A stretch of DNA of 64,000 nucleotides from CAZJYI01 sp964550025 (GTDB lineage: Bacteria; Verrucomicrobiota; Kiritimatiellia; UBA8416; CAYOBW01), in NCBI GenBank assembly GCA_964550025.1, contig CAZJYI010000042.1, positions 13,028-77,027 of the forward strand, read 5' to 3'. The notes beneath the pieces are model-generated. The model saw only the letters and a program-made list of their open reading frames with translations. It did no database searches and was not told the DNA's origin. Positions 43,855 to 52,564 of this stretch are shown here, in pieces. A program made the translations under genes and the position numbers. Positions within the stretch are counted from its first letter, which is position 1. The number at the start of each line of letters is the position of its first letter.

Positions 43855-45489
43855 ATGAAACCGAAGAACCTGATAATCCTGGTTGTTGTGGCCGCCGTTC
43901 TCGCAGGACTGGCGGTTTTGACGAAGCGCGACAAGGGTTCCTCCACACCGGACATCCTTGGAAACACGATTCTGCCGGACCTGCCCGTCAACGACGTCGC
44001 AAAGGTCGTGGTGCAGACCGAGGGCGCAACCGCCACGGTCGAGCGCGTCAAAGGCACATGGGTCGCCACCAGCAAGCATGGCTATCCCGCCGACTTCGGC
44101 AAGGTACGCGATGGCCTGATGAAGCTGTCGGAACTGAAGATCGGGCAGGTCGCCCGACTCAACTCCGAGCAGTGCGACGCTCTCAAGCTGCACCCCCCGG
44201 GGGAAGAGAACGGGGGCACGCTGCTCTCGTTGTACGACGCGTCGGGCAAGGAACTGGCATCGCTGCTGCTGGGAGAGACGCACGAGCGTAAGCCGCAGGG
44301 CGGCGCGGGTCCCATGGGGCCCATGGGCGGCTATCCGGATGGTCGTTTCGTGTCGACCGACAACGGCAAGACGGTCTACCTGGTGGACGAGACGCTCAGC
44401 GATCTCAGCAGCACGACCAAGGACTGGCTGGAGACCGACCTGCTGAACGTCTCCGGTAGCGATGTGATGGAAGTCTCCATCACGGGGCCGGAGCGCCCCC
44501 CCGTCAAGCTGAAGCGTCCCGAAAAGGGCAAGACTATGGAGCTCGAGGGGCTGGCCGAAAACGAGGAACTGAAGACATCGAAGATGTACAGCATCGAATC
44601 GGCCATCAGCTACCTGAGGCTTGCCGATCTGGCCGATCCCGCACTGTCCGACGAGCAGCTCGGTCTCGACAAGCCGGTCGTTTTCCAGGCCGCGACCGTC
44701 AAGGACGAGATATACTCTGTTTCGATCGGCGGCAGCCCGGAATCCTCCAGCGACCGCTACGTCCGCATCGCCTGCGCCATGAAGCCGTCGGAGCCTGAGC
44801 CTGAGAAGGCCGTGGAGACGGAAGGTCAGACCGACGAGGAGAAGAAGGCGGCCGAGGAAAAGGCCAAGGAAGAGGCGGAGAAGAAGGCCAAGGAGCGCAA
44901 AGAGACGGAGGACAAGGTCAAGGAGCTCAACGACAAGCTCGCCAGGTGGACCTTTGTCATCGAGTCCTACAAAGCCGAGTCCATGCTGACCAAGCGGGCG
45001 GACCTCGTCGAAGAGAAGGAAGAGGAGAAGGCGGACGAGGACGAGAAAGCCGAGTCCCCCAAGCCCGCCGAACCTGAGGCGAAGGCACCCGAGCCCGCGC
45101 CTGCGAAGCCGGCAGAGGTACAGAAAGACGAGCCGGCCGAGAAGGCACCGGCGGAGCCCGCGACCAAGCCGGCGCAGGAGGAGCCCGAGGTGCCGCCGGT
45201 GAAACCTGCTGAGATGAAGAAGGTGGAAGAAGCAGTGAAGCCGGCCGAAGAAGCACCGGCAGCGCGCCCGGCCAAACCGGAGGAGGCGAAGAAGGCCGAA
45301 CCGGCCGAGAAGGCACCGGCGCCTGCGCCCGCTAAGCCGGCCGAGAAGAAGGCTCCCGAAACCGTCGCGAAACCGGCCAAACCGGCCCCTGCCAAGGCCG
45401 CTCCGGCGACCCCGCCGAAGGCGACTGAACCACCTGAGCGGGAAGCAAAGGCCGCGACACCGGCCAAGCCGCAGCCAAAGACGGAGTAG
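43855..45489 (+). CDS. DUF4340 protein with charged insert and long Pro/Ala/Lys/Glu tail
   Basis: A 544-residue protein. One N-terminal membrane helix (LIILVVVAAVLAGLAVLTK) anchors a periplasmic DUF4340 domain: LPVNDVAKVVVQTEGATATV, VYLVDETLSDLSSTTKDWLE, ISYLRLADLADPALSDEQLG. Near residues 313-360 a Lys/Glu-rich helix (KKAAEEKAKEEAEKKAKERK) interrupts the domain before it resumes with RWTFVIESYKAESML. From about residue 382 to the end it is almost entirely Pro, Ala, Lys and Glu, possibly a cell-wall-spanning segment. DUF4340 genes often follow GldG-like genes, as here (30 nt gap). GGGAGA precedes the ATG. A possible terminator follows at 45537. Confidence 0.88.
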   Translation: MKPKNLIILVVVAAVLAGLAVLTKRDKGSSTPDILGNTILPDLPVNDVAKVVVQTEGATATVERVKGTWVATSKHGYPADFGKVRDGLMKLSELKIGQVARLNSEQCDALKLHPPGEENGGTLLSLYDASGKELASLLLGETHERKPQGGAGPMGPMGGYPDGRFVSTDNGKTVYLVDETLSDLSSTTKDWLETDLLNVSGSDVMEVSITGPERPPVKLKRPEKGKTMELEGLAENEELKTSKMYSIESAISYLRLADLADPALSDEQLGLDKPVVFQAATVKDEIYSVSIGGSPESSSDRYVRIACAMKPSEPEPEKAVETEGQTDEEKKAAEEKAKEEAEKKAKERKETEDKVKELNDKLARWTFVIESYKAESMLTKRADLVEEKEEEKADEDEKAESPKPAEPEAKAPEPAPAKPAEVQKDEPAEKAPAEPATKPAQEEPEVPPVKPAEMKKVEEAVKPAEEAPAARPAKPEEAKKAEPAEKAPAPAPAKPAEKKAPETVAKPAKPAPAKAAPATPPKATEPPEREAKAATPAKPQPKTE

Positions 45490-45536
45490 GCGCCAGACCG
45501 GCAGGTCTTCTGCGTCGGCTTACGGCGCGCGGCAGG

Positions 45537-45562
45537 ATCCCGAGCCCTCAACAGCTCGGGAT
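45537..45562 (+). terminator. Hairpin after the DUF4340 gene
   Basis: ATCCCGAGC (45537-45545) pairs perfectly with GCTCGGGAT (45554-45562) around an 8-nt loop, 47 nt past the DUF4340 stop. The following TCTGCGTTG is only weakly T-rich, so termination is plausible but partial. It would separate the ABC block from the MoxR/Bat block. Confidence 0.5.
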
Positions 45563-45708
45563 TCTGCGTTGTGGGGAGAATGCCGCATCTTCGCGCCATC
45601 GGGAGCGTGACGACGGGGGGACGAAGCCGTTACATTCAGTGAGTTAAGCCTGTAGTAGCTAATGACATACGACCGAGAAACGTTCTTTCAGATGAGGGAG
45701 AATAGCGT

Positions 45709-46695
45709 ATGAGCCCGGACATTTCCGCAACGACGAACCTGATCGGCGAGCAAGGCAAGGTCATCGAGAAGCTCCGCACCGAGGTGAACAAGGTTCTCGT
45801 AGGCCAGGAGAAGCTCCTGGACCGGATGCTGATCGCCCTGGTCACGGGCGGCCACATTCTGCTCGAAGGCGTGCCCGGCCTGGCCAAGACCACGGCCGTC
45901 AAGTCACTGGCGCAGGCGCTGGGGCTCAAGTTTCAGAGGATTTCTTTCACGCCCGATCTGCTTCCTGCCGACGTGATCGGCACCATGATCTACAACCCCA
46001 AGGACGGCACGTTCTCGCCCAAGCAGGGACCGGTCTTCACCAATCTGCTGCTGGCCGACGAAATCAACCGCGCGCCGGCCAAGGTGCAGTCGGCCCTTCT
46101 TGAATCCATGCAGGAACACCAGGTGACGATCGGCGACAACACCTATCCCCTCCCCGACCCGTTCCTGGTGATGGCAACGCAGAACCCGATCGAGCAGGAG
46201 GGAACATATCCTCTGCCCGAGGCGCAGATCGACAGGTTCATGCTCAAGTGCAAGATCGTGCACCCATCGATGGAGGACGAGCGGCGCATCATGAACCGCT
46301 TCACGCGCAGGCAGGAGATCGAGCTGGAACCCGTGATGTCGATCGAAGAGGTCTTTGCCATGCGCGGCGTCCTGGACCAGGTCTATTGCGACGAGAAGGT
46401 GGGCGACTACATCCTCAACCTGGTGTTTGCCACACGCAAGCCTGAAGACTACGGGCTCCAGATTGGGCACCAGATTGAATACGGCGCCTCGCCCAGGGCA
46501 ACGCTGTACCTGAACATGGCTTCCCGGGCAAACGCCATGCTGAACGGCAGGGCGTACGCCACCCCCCAGGACGTGAAGGAGGTCGCCTACGACGTGATGC
46601 GTCACCGTATCATCATAACGTACGAGGCGGAAGCGGAGGAGGTCACCAGCGAAGACATCATTGCCAGGATTCTCGACACCGTGCCGGTGCCCTGA
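45709..46695 (+). CDS. MoxR-family AAA+ ATPase
   Basis: A 328-residue cytoplasmic AAA+ chaperone. Walker A GVPGLAKT (54-61), Walker B LLLADEINRAPAKVQSALLE, sensor 1 MATQNPIEQEGTYPLPEAQID and the arginine-finger region DRFMLKCKI are present, as is the family's MQEHQVTIGD insert. MoxR proteins act with VWA-domain partners in maturing or remodelling envelope complexes. Here it heads an operon with DUF58 and Bat proteins. GGGAGAA lies 8 nt before the ATG. A heptad-repeat insertion separates it from the DUF58 gene. Confidence 0.95.
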   Translation: MSPDISATTNLIGEQGKVIEKLRTEVNKVLVGQEKLLDRMLIALVTGGHILLEGVPGLAKTTAVKSLAQALGLKFQRISFTPDLLPADVIGTMIYNPKDGTFSPKQGPVFTNLLLADEINRAPAKVQSALLESMQEHQVTIGDNTYPLPDPFLVMATQNPIEQEGTYPLPEAQIDRFMLKCKIVHPSMEDERRIMNRFTRRQEIELEPVMSIEEVFAMRGVLDQVYCDEKVGDYILNLVFATRKPEDYGLQIGHQIEYGASPRATLYLNMASRANAMLNGRAYATPQDVKEVAYDVMRHRIIITYEAEAEEVTSEDIIARILDTVPVP

Positions 46696-46722
46696 GGAGG
46701 GCGGCAACGCCGCTTCCGCCGG

Positions 46723-46750
46723 TTTGAGATTTGAGATCTGAAATCTGAGA
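46723..46750. repeat. GATTTGA-type heptad repeats inside the MoxR/Bat operon
   Basis: Four 7-mers, TTTGAGA, TTTGAGA, TCTGAAA, TCTGAGA, lie in the 68-nt gap between the MoxR and DUF58 genes. They end 13 nt before the DUF58 ATG and belong to the family at 26527-26735. No Shine-Dalgarno sequence remains upstream of that ATG. Confidence 0.8.
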
Positions 46751-46763
46751 TTGTCTCATCACC

Positions 46764-47651
46764 ATGGCCATCGACACCAGAGAGTTGATGAAGCAGGTCG
46801 GCAAGATCCGGATGATAACCAACCGCCTTGTCGACGAACACCTGTCGGGCGAATACCACTCGGTGTTCAAAGGCCAGGGCATCGAGTTTGACGAGGTCCG
46901 CGAGTACAGTCTCGGGGACGACGTGCGCGCCATCGACTGGAACGTCACAGCGCGCATGGGGCATCCGTACGTCAAGCGCTTTGCGGAAGAGCGGGAGCTC
47001 ACCGTCATCTTCCTCGTCGACGTCTCGGGCTCCCTGCGTTTCGGCTCGCTGGGCCGTCCCAAGGCGGAGGTCGCGGCGGAAATCACTTGCCTGCTCGCGC
47101 TTTCCGCCATCAAGAACCAGGACAAGGTCGGGATGGTCCTGTTCAGCGACCGCATTGTAAAGTCCATCCCCCCCCGCAAGGGACGCACGGCGGCAATGCG
47201 GCTCGTGCGGGAAGTGCTGGCGGCGGAAGAGACACGGCACGGCACGGACATCGCTTCTGCACTCCGTTTCCTCAACAACGTGCAAAAACGCAAGGCGGTC
47301 GTCTTTCTGATCTCTGATTTCATGGACCGCGACTACTCGCAGGAATTGCGTGTCACGGCCAGGAAGCACGACGTGATTTGCTGCCCGATCTCGGACCCTC
47401 GAGAGGCCACGCTGGTCAACGTGGGACTGATCGAGGTCCAGGATCCGGAGACGGGGGACCTGATGCTGCTGGATACGGGCTCGACGGGCCTGCGCCGTGA
47501 GTTTGAGTGCCGTGCGAGGCAGGAACGGCAGGAGCTCGTGGAGATGCTGCGAAAGAACAAGGTGGACACGATCCACCTATCCACGGATCGTCCCCTGGTA
47601 GACGAAGTCAGACGCCTGTTCCGCCAACGCCAGATCCGCGCGGGGCGCTAA
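46764..47651 (+). CDS. DUF58 protein with VWA-like fold
   Basis: A 295-residue protein. The conserved DUF58 block VREYSLGDDVRAIDWNVTAR (about 45-64) is followed by a VWA-like fold with MIDAS motif DVSGS (86-90), then DKVGMVLFSDRIVKSIPPRKG and VVFLISDFMD. Such proteins are the usual partners of MoxR. No membrane helix is present. ATG 46764 has no recognisable ribosome site; the preceding bases are heptad repeats, so translation may depend on coupling or be reduced. The next gene starts around its stop codon (TAATG at 47649-47653). Confidence 0.93.
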   Translation: MAIDTRELMKQVGKIRMITNRLVDEHLSGEYHSVFKGQGIEFDEVREYSLGDDVRAIDWNVTARMGHPYVKRFAEERELTVIFLVDVSGSLRFGSLGRPKAEVAAEITCLLALSAIKNQDKVGMVLFSDRIVKSIPPRKGRTAAMRLVREVLAAEETRHGTDIASALRFLNNVQKRKAVVFLISDFMDRDYSQELRVTARKHDVICCPISDPREATLVNVGLIEVQDPETGDLMLLDTGSTGLRREFECRARQERQELVEMLRKNKVDTIHLSTDRPLVDEVRRLFRQRQIRAGR

Positions 47652-47668
47652 TGAACGGAGACGCCGGG

Positions 47669-48682
47669 ATGCGTGCAAACCTCTTTGCCCTGATCCTCCT
47701 TGCAGGCCTGGGAGTGCCGCTGTCGGGTTGCCGAGAGCAACCGTCGGCGGACAGTCCTGAGCGGGAGCCCCTCGTAGAGGACATGTCCTGGGGGCAGGTG
47801 GAGTTTGTCATCACGGCCGATCCCCCCGTTGTCGAGTACGACAAAGACATCCTGATGACCCTGCGCATGGTGACACCGGCACACATCGAGGCTGCCTTCC
47901 CTTTCGTAGCCGACCGCCTCGAGGGTTTCGTGCTCAACGGCAGCTTCGACAGCGACCCCGTAACGGTAGCCGGCAAGACGACGCGAGAACAGCACGTACG
48001 CCTGACCCCTCGCCTTGCGCAGGAATACCGCATCGCGCCGATGGCGGTCACGTACAAGGATCGCAGTACGCAGCCGCCTCACGAAGGCTGGTTCGCCACC
48101 CGGGCCATCGTTTTCGAAGCGGATCAGCCAAAGGAAACCGCCGAGGAGGACATCAAGGCAAACCTTGACGCGGTATGGATTCACCCGTCACCGGGCACTA
48201 TCGTGATGTATGTTCTCCTCGGGGCCCTGGGCGTAGCTGCAATCTTCGGCATCGCTCAACTTGCCCGCCGGGCACGCCGCGCCGTACAACTCAGACGGAT
48301 GTCCCCGCGTGAGCGCGCATTGACCGAACTGAAGGAGCTCCTGTCGGCTGGTCTGATTGAGAGCAACCAAGCCAAGGAGTTCTACGTCAGGCTGACAATG
48401 ATCGTCCGTCAGTACATCGAACGGCAGCACTCGGTTCGCGCACCTGAGCAGACAACGGAGGAGTTCCTTGCCGCGGTCACCGAGGATCGGCGCTTCGGGC
48501 ACGACGTCGTCCTGCGTCTGAAGGAGTTCCTGGAAGCTGCCGACCTGGTGAAATTCGCGGCGTACTTGCCCGACTCGGACGCGATTGAGAAATCGACCGG
48601 GACGGCCAGGAACTACATCGAGGAGGATTCGGCGGCCGCCCAGGCGCACAGCGGTGCGCAGCCCGGGAAAGGAGGCGTATAG
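47669..48682 (+). CDS. Lipoprotein with BatD-like N-terminal and DUF4381-like C-terminal region
   Basis: About 337 residues. A lipobox leader (LFALILLAGLGVPLSGC) suggests membrane-anchored lipoprotein export. An Ig-like region (EFVITADPPVVEYDKDILMT, FVLNGSFDSDPVTVAGKTTR) resembles part of BatD. One membrane helix (TIVMYVLLGALGVAAIFGIA) is followed by a cytoplasmic helical part (SPRERALTELKELLSAGLIE, EFYVRLTMIVRQYIERQHSV) like DUF4381. ATG 47669 is preferred because GGAG lies 8 nt upstream; ATG 47651, overlapping the DUF58 stop, is the alternative. It sits between DUF58 and BatA, as DUF4381 genes commonly do. Confidence 0.82.
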   Translation: MRANLFALILLAGLGVPLSGCREQPSADSPEREPLVEDMSWGQVEFVITADPPVVEYDKDILMTLRMVTPAHIEAAFPFVADRLEGFVLNGSFDSDPVTVAGKTTREQHVRLTPRLAQEYRIAPMAVTYKDRSTQPPHEGWFATRAIVFEADQPKETAEEDIKANLDAVWIHPSPGTIVMYVLLGALGVAAIFGIAQLARRARRAVQLRRMSPRERALTELKELLSAGLIESNQAKEFYVRLTMIVRQYIERQHSVRAPEQTTEEFLAAVTEDRRFGHDVVLRLKEFLEAADLVKFAAYLPDSDAIEKSTGTARNYIEEDSAAAQAHSGAQPGKGGV

Positions 48683-48684
48683 CC

Positions 48685-49716
48685 GTGTTCCGCTTTGCCT
48701 CGCCCCTTGCTTTCCTGTTGCTGATCCCGACCGGTCTCGGGGCCTGGTTCGTGTACCGGCGCCGGGTACGGGAGGGGCTGCTCTTCTCCGCCCTGTTCCG
48801 CGTACCATCTGCGAAGAAGACGTGGCGAACGGTCGCTTCGCTCCTGTTGCCGGTTCTCTACCTGCTCGGGCTCGCCTGCTGCGTCTTCGCCCTGGCCCGC
48901 CCCCAGACGGTGTTTTCCCGCTCAGCACGCAATGCCGACGTGATTGCCATCATGATGGCGGTTGACGTCTCCGGTTCCATGGAAGCCCTCGATTTCACGG
49001 AAGGAAACGTCACGCTTTCCAACTACCGCACGCGCCTCGACGTCGTGAAGGAGACTTTCGCCGACTTCATTGCCATGCGTCCCGACGATCTTGCCGGACT
49101 TGTCACGTTCGGCGGGTTCGCATCGACGCGCAGCCCACTCACGACGGACCACAACGCGCTGCTCCACATCCTGGAAGGCGTCGAGATCCCCGACCGGGCA
49201 TCCGCAAGCGAAGAGGAGTTCGCCACGGCCATCGGGGACGGCCTTGCCACGGCATGCGCGCGCCTGGAGAAAGCAGAGCCCGAGTCGAAGATCGTGGTGC
49301 TTCTCAGCGATGGGGCATCCAACGCCGGCATCATTGAGCCCTCCGAAGCGGCGGCGGCGGCCAAGAAGCTGGGGATCAAGGTCTACACCATCGGCGTTGT
49401 TTCCCGCGGCGGACACGCGATGATGCTGGTACGCGACAACTTCGGCCGCAAGCGCATCATGAACGCCCGGCTGGACATGGATGAGCGTACACTCAAGCAG
49501 ATTGCGGAGACTACGGGTGGGAAGCACTTCAACGTGAAGGACCCCGACGGCCTGGAGGAGGCGCTTGCGGATATCGACGAGCTCGAAAAGACCGAAGTCG
49601 AGCGCGAGATGTATCACCAGTACAACGAGCTTTTCGCCTGGGGCCTGCTACCGGGAATGGTCCTCGTCCTTCTCGGCACAGGGTTGAACATGATGGTGGC
49701 AAAACGAATCGTATGA
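48685..49716 (+). CDS. batA: BatA-like VWA membrane protein
   Basis: A 343-residue inner-membrane protein. Two N-terminal helices (FLLLIPTGLGAWFVYRR and LLLPVLYLLGLACCVFALAR) precede a VWA domain with MIDAS motif DVSGS (94-98) and later FGGFASTRSPLTTDHNAL and VVLLSDGASNAGI. A C-terminal helix (AWGLLPGMVLVLLGTGLNMM) closes it. This is the BatA layout (Bacteroides aerotolerance operon). GTG 48685 is the start, with AAAGGAGG 10 nt upstream, two bases after the preceding stop. It probably pairs with the BatB-like product downstream and is remodelled by MoxR. Confidence 0.92.
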   Translation: MFRFASPLAFLLLIPTGLGAWFVYRRRVREGLLFSALFRVPSAKKTWRTVASLLLPVLYLLGLACCVFALARPQTVFSRSARNADVIAIMMAVDVSGSMEALDFTEGNVTLSNYRTRLDVVKETFADFIAMRPDDLAGLVTFGGFASTRSPLTTDHNALLHILEGVEIPDRASASEEEFATAIGDGLATACARLEKAEPESKIVVLLSDGASNAGIIEPSEAAAAAKKLGIKVYTIGVVSRGGHAMMLVRDNFGRKRIMNARLDMDERTLKQIAETTGGKHFNVKDPDGLEEALADIDELEKTEVEREMYHQYNELFAWGLLPGMVLVLLGTGLNMMVAKRIV

Positions 49717-49733
49717 TGGAGCGGCACTGAGAG

Positions 49734-52559
49734 ATGGATCTGCAATTTGCACATCCCTGGTTTCTTTACCTGCTGTGGCTGGTACCCCTTATCGGCGTGT
49801 GGTGGTACCTGGCGGAGCGACACAGGCGTCTTCGCCTCAGCCAGTTCGTGTCCCAGTTCATGCAGGCACGACTGCAGCCGCCGGCTTCCGCGGCGCGCTT
49901 CCGATGGCAGGCCGCCCTCATCATGGGCGGGTTCTTTCTGCTGCTCTTCGCCGCCGCGCGCCCCCAGTGGGGCATGCGCGAGGAAACCGTCTACACGCGC
50001 GGACGCGACCTGATCATCGCACTCGACGTCTCGCGCTCGATGCTGGCGAACGACGTGCACCCCAATCGCCTGCGGCGCGCCAAGGCCGACATCCTCGACA
50101 TCATCAAAGAGCTGCGCGGCGACCGCGCCGGCTTGCTCGTCTTCCGGAACAAGGCCACCCTGCTCTGTCCCCTGACCACGGACTACGCGTACCTCCGCCA
50201 TGCCCTGGAGAATGCGGGGCCCGGCTCCGTGCCGCCCGGCGAAACCGATATCGGCGATGCCATCCTGAAGGCACTGGATGCGTTCGAGGGCGACGAGGGC
50301 TCGCACAAGGCGATTGTTCTGATCTCCGACGGCGAAGATCTCGAGGGAAAGGCACTCGAGGCTGCCAAGCAAGCCGGCGAGAGGGGCATACCTATCTTCT
50401 CGGTTGGCCTGGGCAACCGCAAGGGATCGAAAATCCCGGACGCGGAAGGCAAAACCCGCTACGCGCAGTTCGAGGGCAAGGACATTGTCACCAAACTCAA
50501 CCACGGGACGTTGCTTTCCATCGCCAAGGCCACCCCCGGCGGGGCTTACATCCCGGTCGAGACCGCCAGCACGGCCAGCACGACCCTGGGAACGCTCTAT
50601 CGCAACCATCTTCGCCACGTTTCGGCGCGCGACATCGAGGAGGCGTTGATGCGCCGCCACATCGACCGCTATCAGTACTTCCTGCTGCCGGGGCTTCTAC
50701 TCCTGCTCGGGGGTGCCTTCCTCAGTCGTGGCCGCCTGTCGACCGACCGTCGCGGGGATGACCGGCCGGGCACTCCCGCAAAAACAGTGCCTTCCGCGGC
50801 GAAGGAGACAGCGGCCCCGCAGCAACCGCCCCCACTGCCGTCGCTCAAGGATCTCACCCCTCCAAAACGCGAGCTACGCAACCTGAGCGTGCTACTCGCC
50901 TTGGGATTCCTGTCGCAGTGTCTTGCGGCGCAGACCAACCAGCCGTCGACCGTTGAGGATACAGATCCCCTGGCAGAAGAACCGCCACCCGCATTGCAGG
51001 ACGCGTCACCGGATTATCCAGCCGGGCGGCGCGGGGCACGCATGGCACAGAAGCTGTACTCGCAGGGCAACTACGCCGAAGCGGCCGAAGTCTATCTGCA
51101 GGCTTCACAGGGCGCTACCCACAAGTCGCAGGAGGATTTCCGCTACAACGCTGCCCTGTCCCACCTGAAGTCCGAGAGCTACGACGAGGCCGCCAGGCTT
51201 TTCGGCGAACAATCCCTGCACCCGAACGAAGAACGGCGGCTGGCCGCATCGATCGGGATGGGCGTGGCCCTCGCGCATTCCGCGGAGCTGCCCGACCAAC
51301 CCACCGTCACCAACCTGAACGATCGGGCGGAGCTGCTCCAGAAAGCCGGCGAGGCCTTCAAGAACGCATTCCGGACGTCTCCTGAAGACGCACAGGCGCG
51401 CGATAACCTGCAGGCCGTTCTGAACACGCTGCCGGAAGCTGAGGAACAGGCCAGGATCGCCACGCTCATGGCCAGGTACGAAGAGATGCCGATCCCGCAG
51501 ATCGCCGACGAGATGCTGCGCAACCAACGCGCGCTGGCCAAGCGCGTTCCAGCCGCGTTCTCGAACGACTCGCCGACACAGATCATGGAACTGGAAGCGC
51601 TGGCAGCGCAGCAGGGAGACAACGCGGACCTGTGGATCCCATTGCGCGGCAAGATCTTGGGCGCAATGGCACAACAGCAGGGGGCCACCAACGTCCAAGA
51701 GCAGATTGCCATGCTGGAACAGATGGCAACTGCAAGTCTCGGGAGCATGCACGAGTCGCGTTCCCTTCTGCGCAACCTGAATCCCCAGGGATACGGGGCC
51801 GCGTCGGCAGCGGAGGAAACCGTGTACCCGGTGTGGAAGGCGGTAGCCTCCTTCGACGGTCTTCTGCGAGAAGACATGCGGCGACAGACAAACGCGATAC
51901 TCGCGGCGGCGCCCACCGCCCTGACCGATGCGGGATTGCGCGAGACAGCCCGGGAGCAGGCGGAATCGCTGCAACTCACACAACTCTTCGGGGAACGGTT
52001 TGCTCAGTCCGTTCCCGAGGAGGGCCTGCCTGCCGCCGCTCCCCCGCCACAGCAGCAGGTGGCCCCGGATGCGGGCGCAGGGCAGACTAATCAACCCCCG
52101 CCACAGATCTCCGCGGAGGACAGAAAGAAGATCCTCAAGCTCACAGAGGAGGCCGGGGCTGAACAGCAGGCGGCGCTGGGGAGCCTGGCCAATGGCGGCG
52201 TAGCCGCGGCCAGGCCGCATCAGAAGAGGAGCTACGAACTGCTGGAAGAGATTGCGAAGCTCCTGCCGAAGCAGCAGAACCAATCGCAGCAGCGACCGCA
52301 GCCGCAGCCGCAACAGCAAGACCAACAGGACCAACAGGATCGACAGCAGGATCAGCCACAGCAGCAGGACCGGCAGGAGCAGCCGGAGCAAGAGCAGGAA
52401 CAGCAACAGGAACAGTCGGAGGAGCCCCAGGAGGAGAAGACCCCCGAGGACGTTCGCCGGCTGCTGGAAAAGGCCCTGCAGCGGGAAGAAGAGCACGAGG
52501 ACGAGAAACGCCGGCGAATGCAACGCCTTCATGTGTCGCCTCGTGACCGCGACTGGTAG
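49734..52559 (+). CDS. batB: BatB-BatC fusion: VWA membrane domain plus TPR region and Gln-rich tail
   Basis: A 941-residue protein. Residues 1-340 are BatB-like: two helices, a VWA domain with DVSRS (98-102), VLISDGEDLEGKALEA, and a closing helix (YFLLPGLLLLLGGAFLS). After a Pro-rich linker and another hydrophobic stretch (LSVLLALGFLSQCLAAQ), TPR-like repeats occur (AQKLYSQGNYAEAAEVYLQA, YNAALSHLKSESYDEAARLF) as in BatC. Residues about 840-915 are a Gln/Pro/Glu-rich tract. In Bacteroides, BatB and BatC are separate genes. The internal hydrophobic stretch may be the old BatC signal peptide. The ribosome site is weak (GAGAG). It lies 17 nt after batA and 5 nt before batD. Confidence 0.9.
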   Translation: MDLQFAHPWFLYLLWLVPLIGVWWYLAERHRRLRLSQFVSQFMQARLQPPASAARFRWQAALIMGGFFLLLFAAARPQWGMREETVYTRGRDLIIALDVSRSMLANDVHPNRLRRAKADILDIIKELRGDRAGLLVFRNKATLLCPLTTDYAYLRHALENAGPGSVPPGETDIGDAILKALDAFEGDEGSHKAIVLISDGEDLEGKALEAAKQAGERGIPIFSVGLGNRKGSKIPDAEGKTRYAQFEGKDIVTKLNHGTLLSIAKATPGGAYIPVETASTASTTLGTLYRNHLRHVSARDIEEALMRRHIDRYQYFLLPGLLLLLGGAFLSRGRLSTDRRGDDRPGTPAKTVPSAAKETAAPQQPPPLPSLKDLTPPKRELRNLSVLLALGFLSQCLAAQTNQPSTVEDTDPLAEEPPPALQDASPDYPAGRRGARMAQKLYSQGNYAEAAEVYLQASQGATHKSQEDFRYNAALSHLKSESYDEAARLFGEQSLHPNEERRLAASIGMGVALAHSAELPDQPTVTNLNDRAELLQKAGEAFKNAFRTSPEDAQARDNLQAVLNTLPEAEEQARIATLMARYEEMPIPQIADEMLRNQRALAKRVPAAFSNDSPTQIMELEALAAQQGDNADLWIPLRGKILGAMAQQQGATNVQEQIAMLEQMATASLGSMHESRSLLRNLNPQGYGAASAAEETVYPVWKAVASFDGLLREDMRRQTNAILAAAPTALTDAGLRETAREQAESLQLTQLFGERFAQSVPEEGLPAAAPPPQQQVAPDAGAGQTNQPPPQISAEDRKKILKLTEEAGAEQQAALGSLANGGVAAARPHQKRSYELLEEIAKLLPKQQNQSQQRPQPQPQQQDQQDQQDRQQDQPQQQDRQEQPEQEQEQQQEQSEEPQEEKTPEDVRRLLEKALQREEEHEDEKRRRMQRLHVSPRDRDW

Positions 52560-52564
52560 CCGGG

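Noticed and set aside
42040..44283. 747-codon antisense frame across the GldG-like and DUF4340 genes
   Set aside because: Both sense genes have good starts and family motifs; the antisense frame spans two genes, which real genes would not do here.
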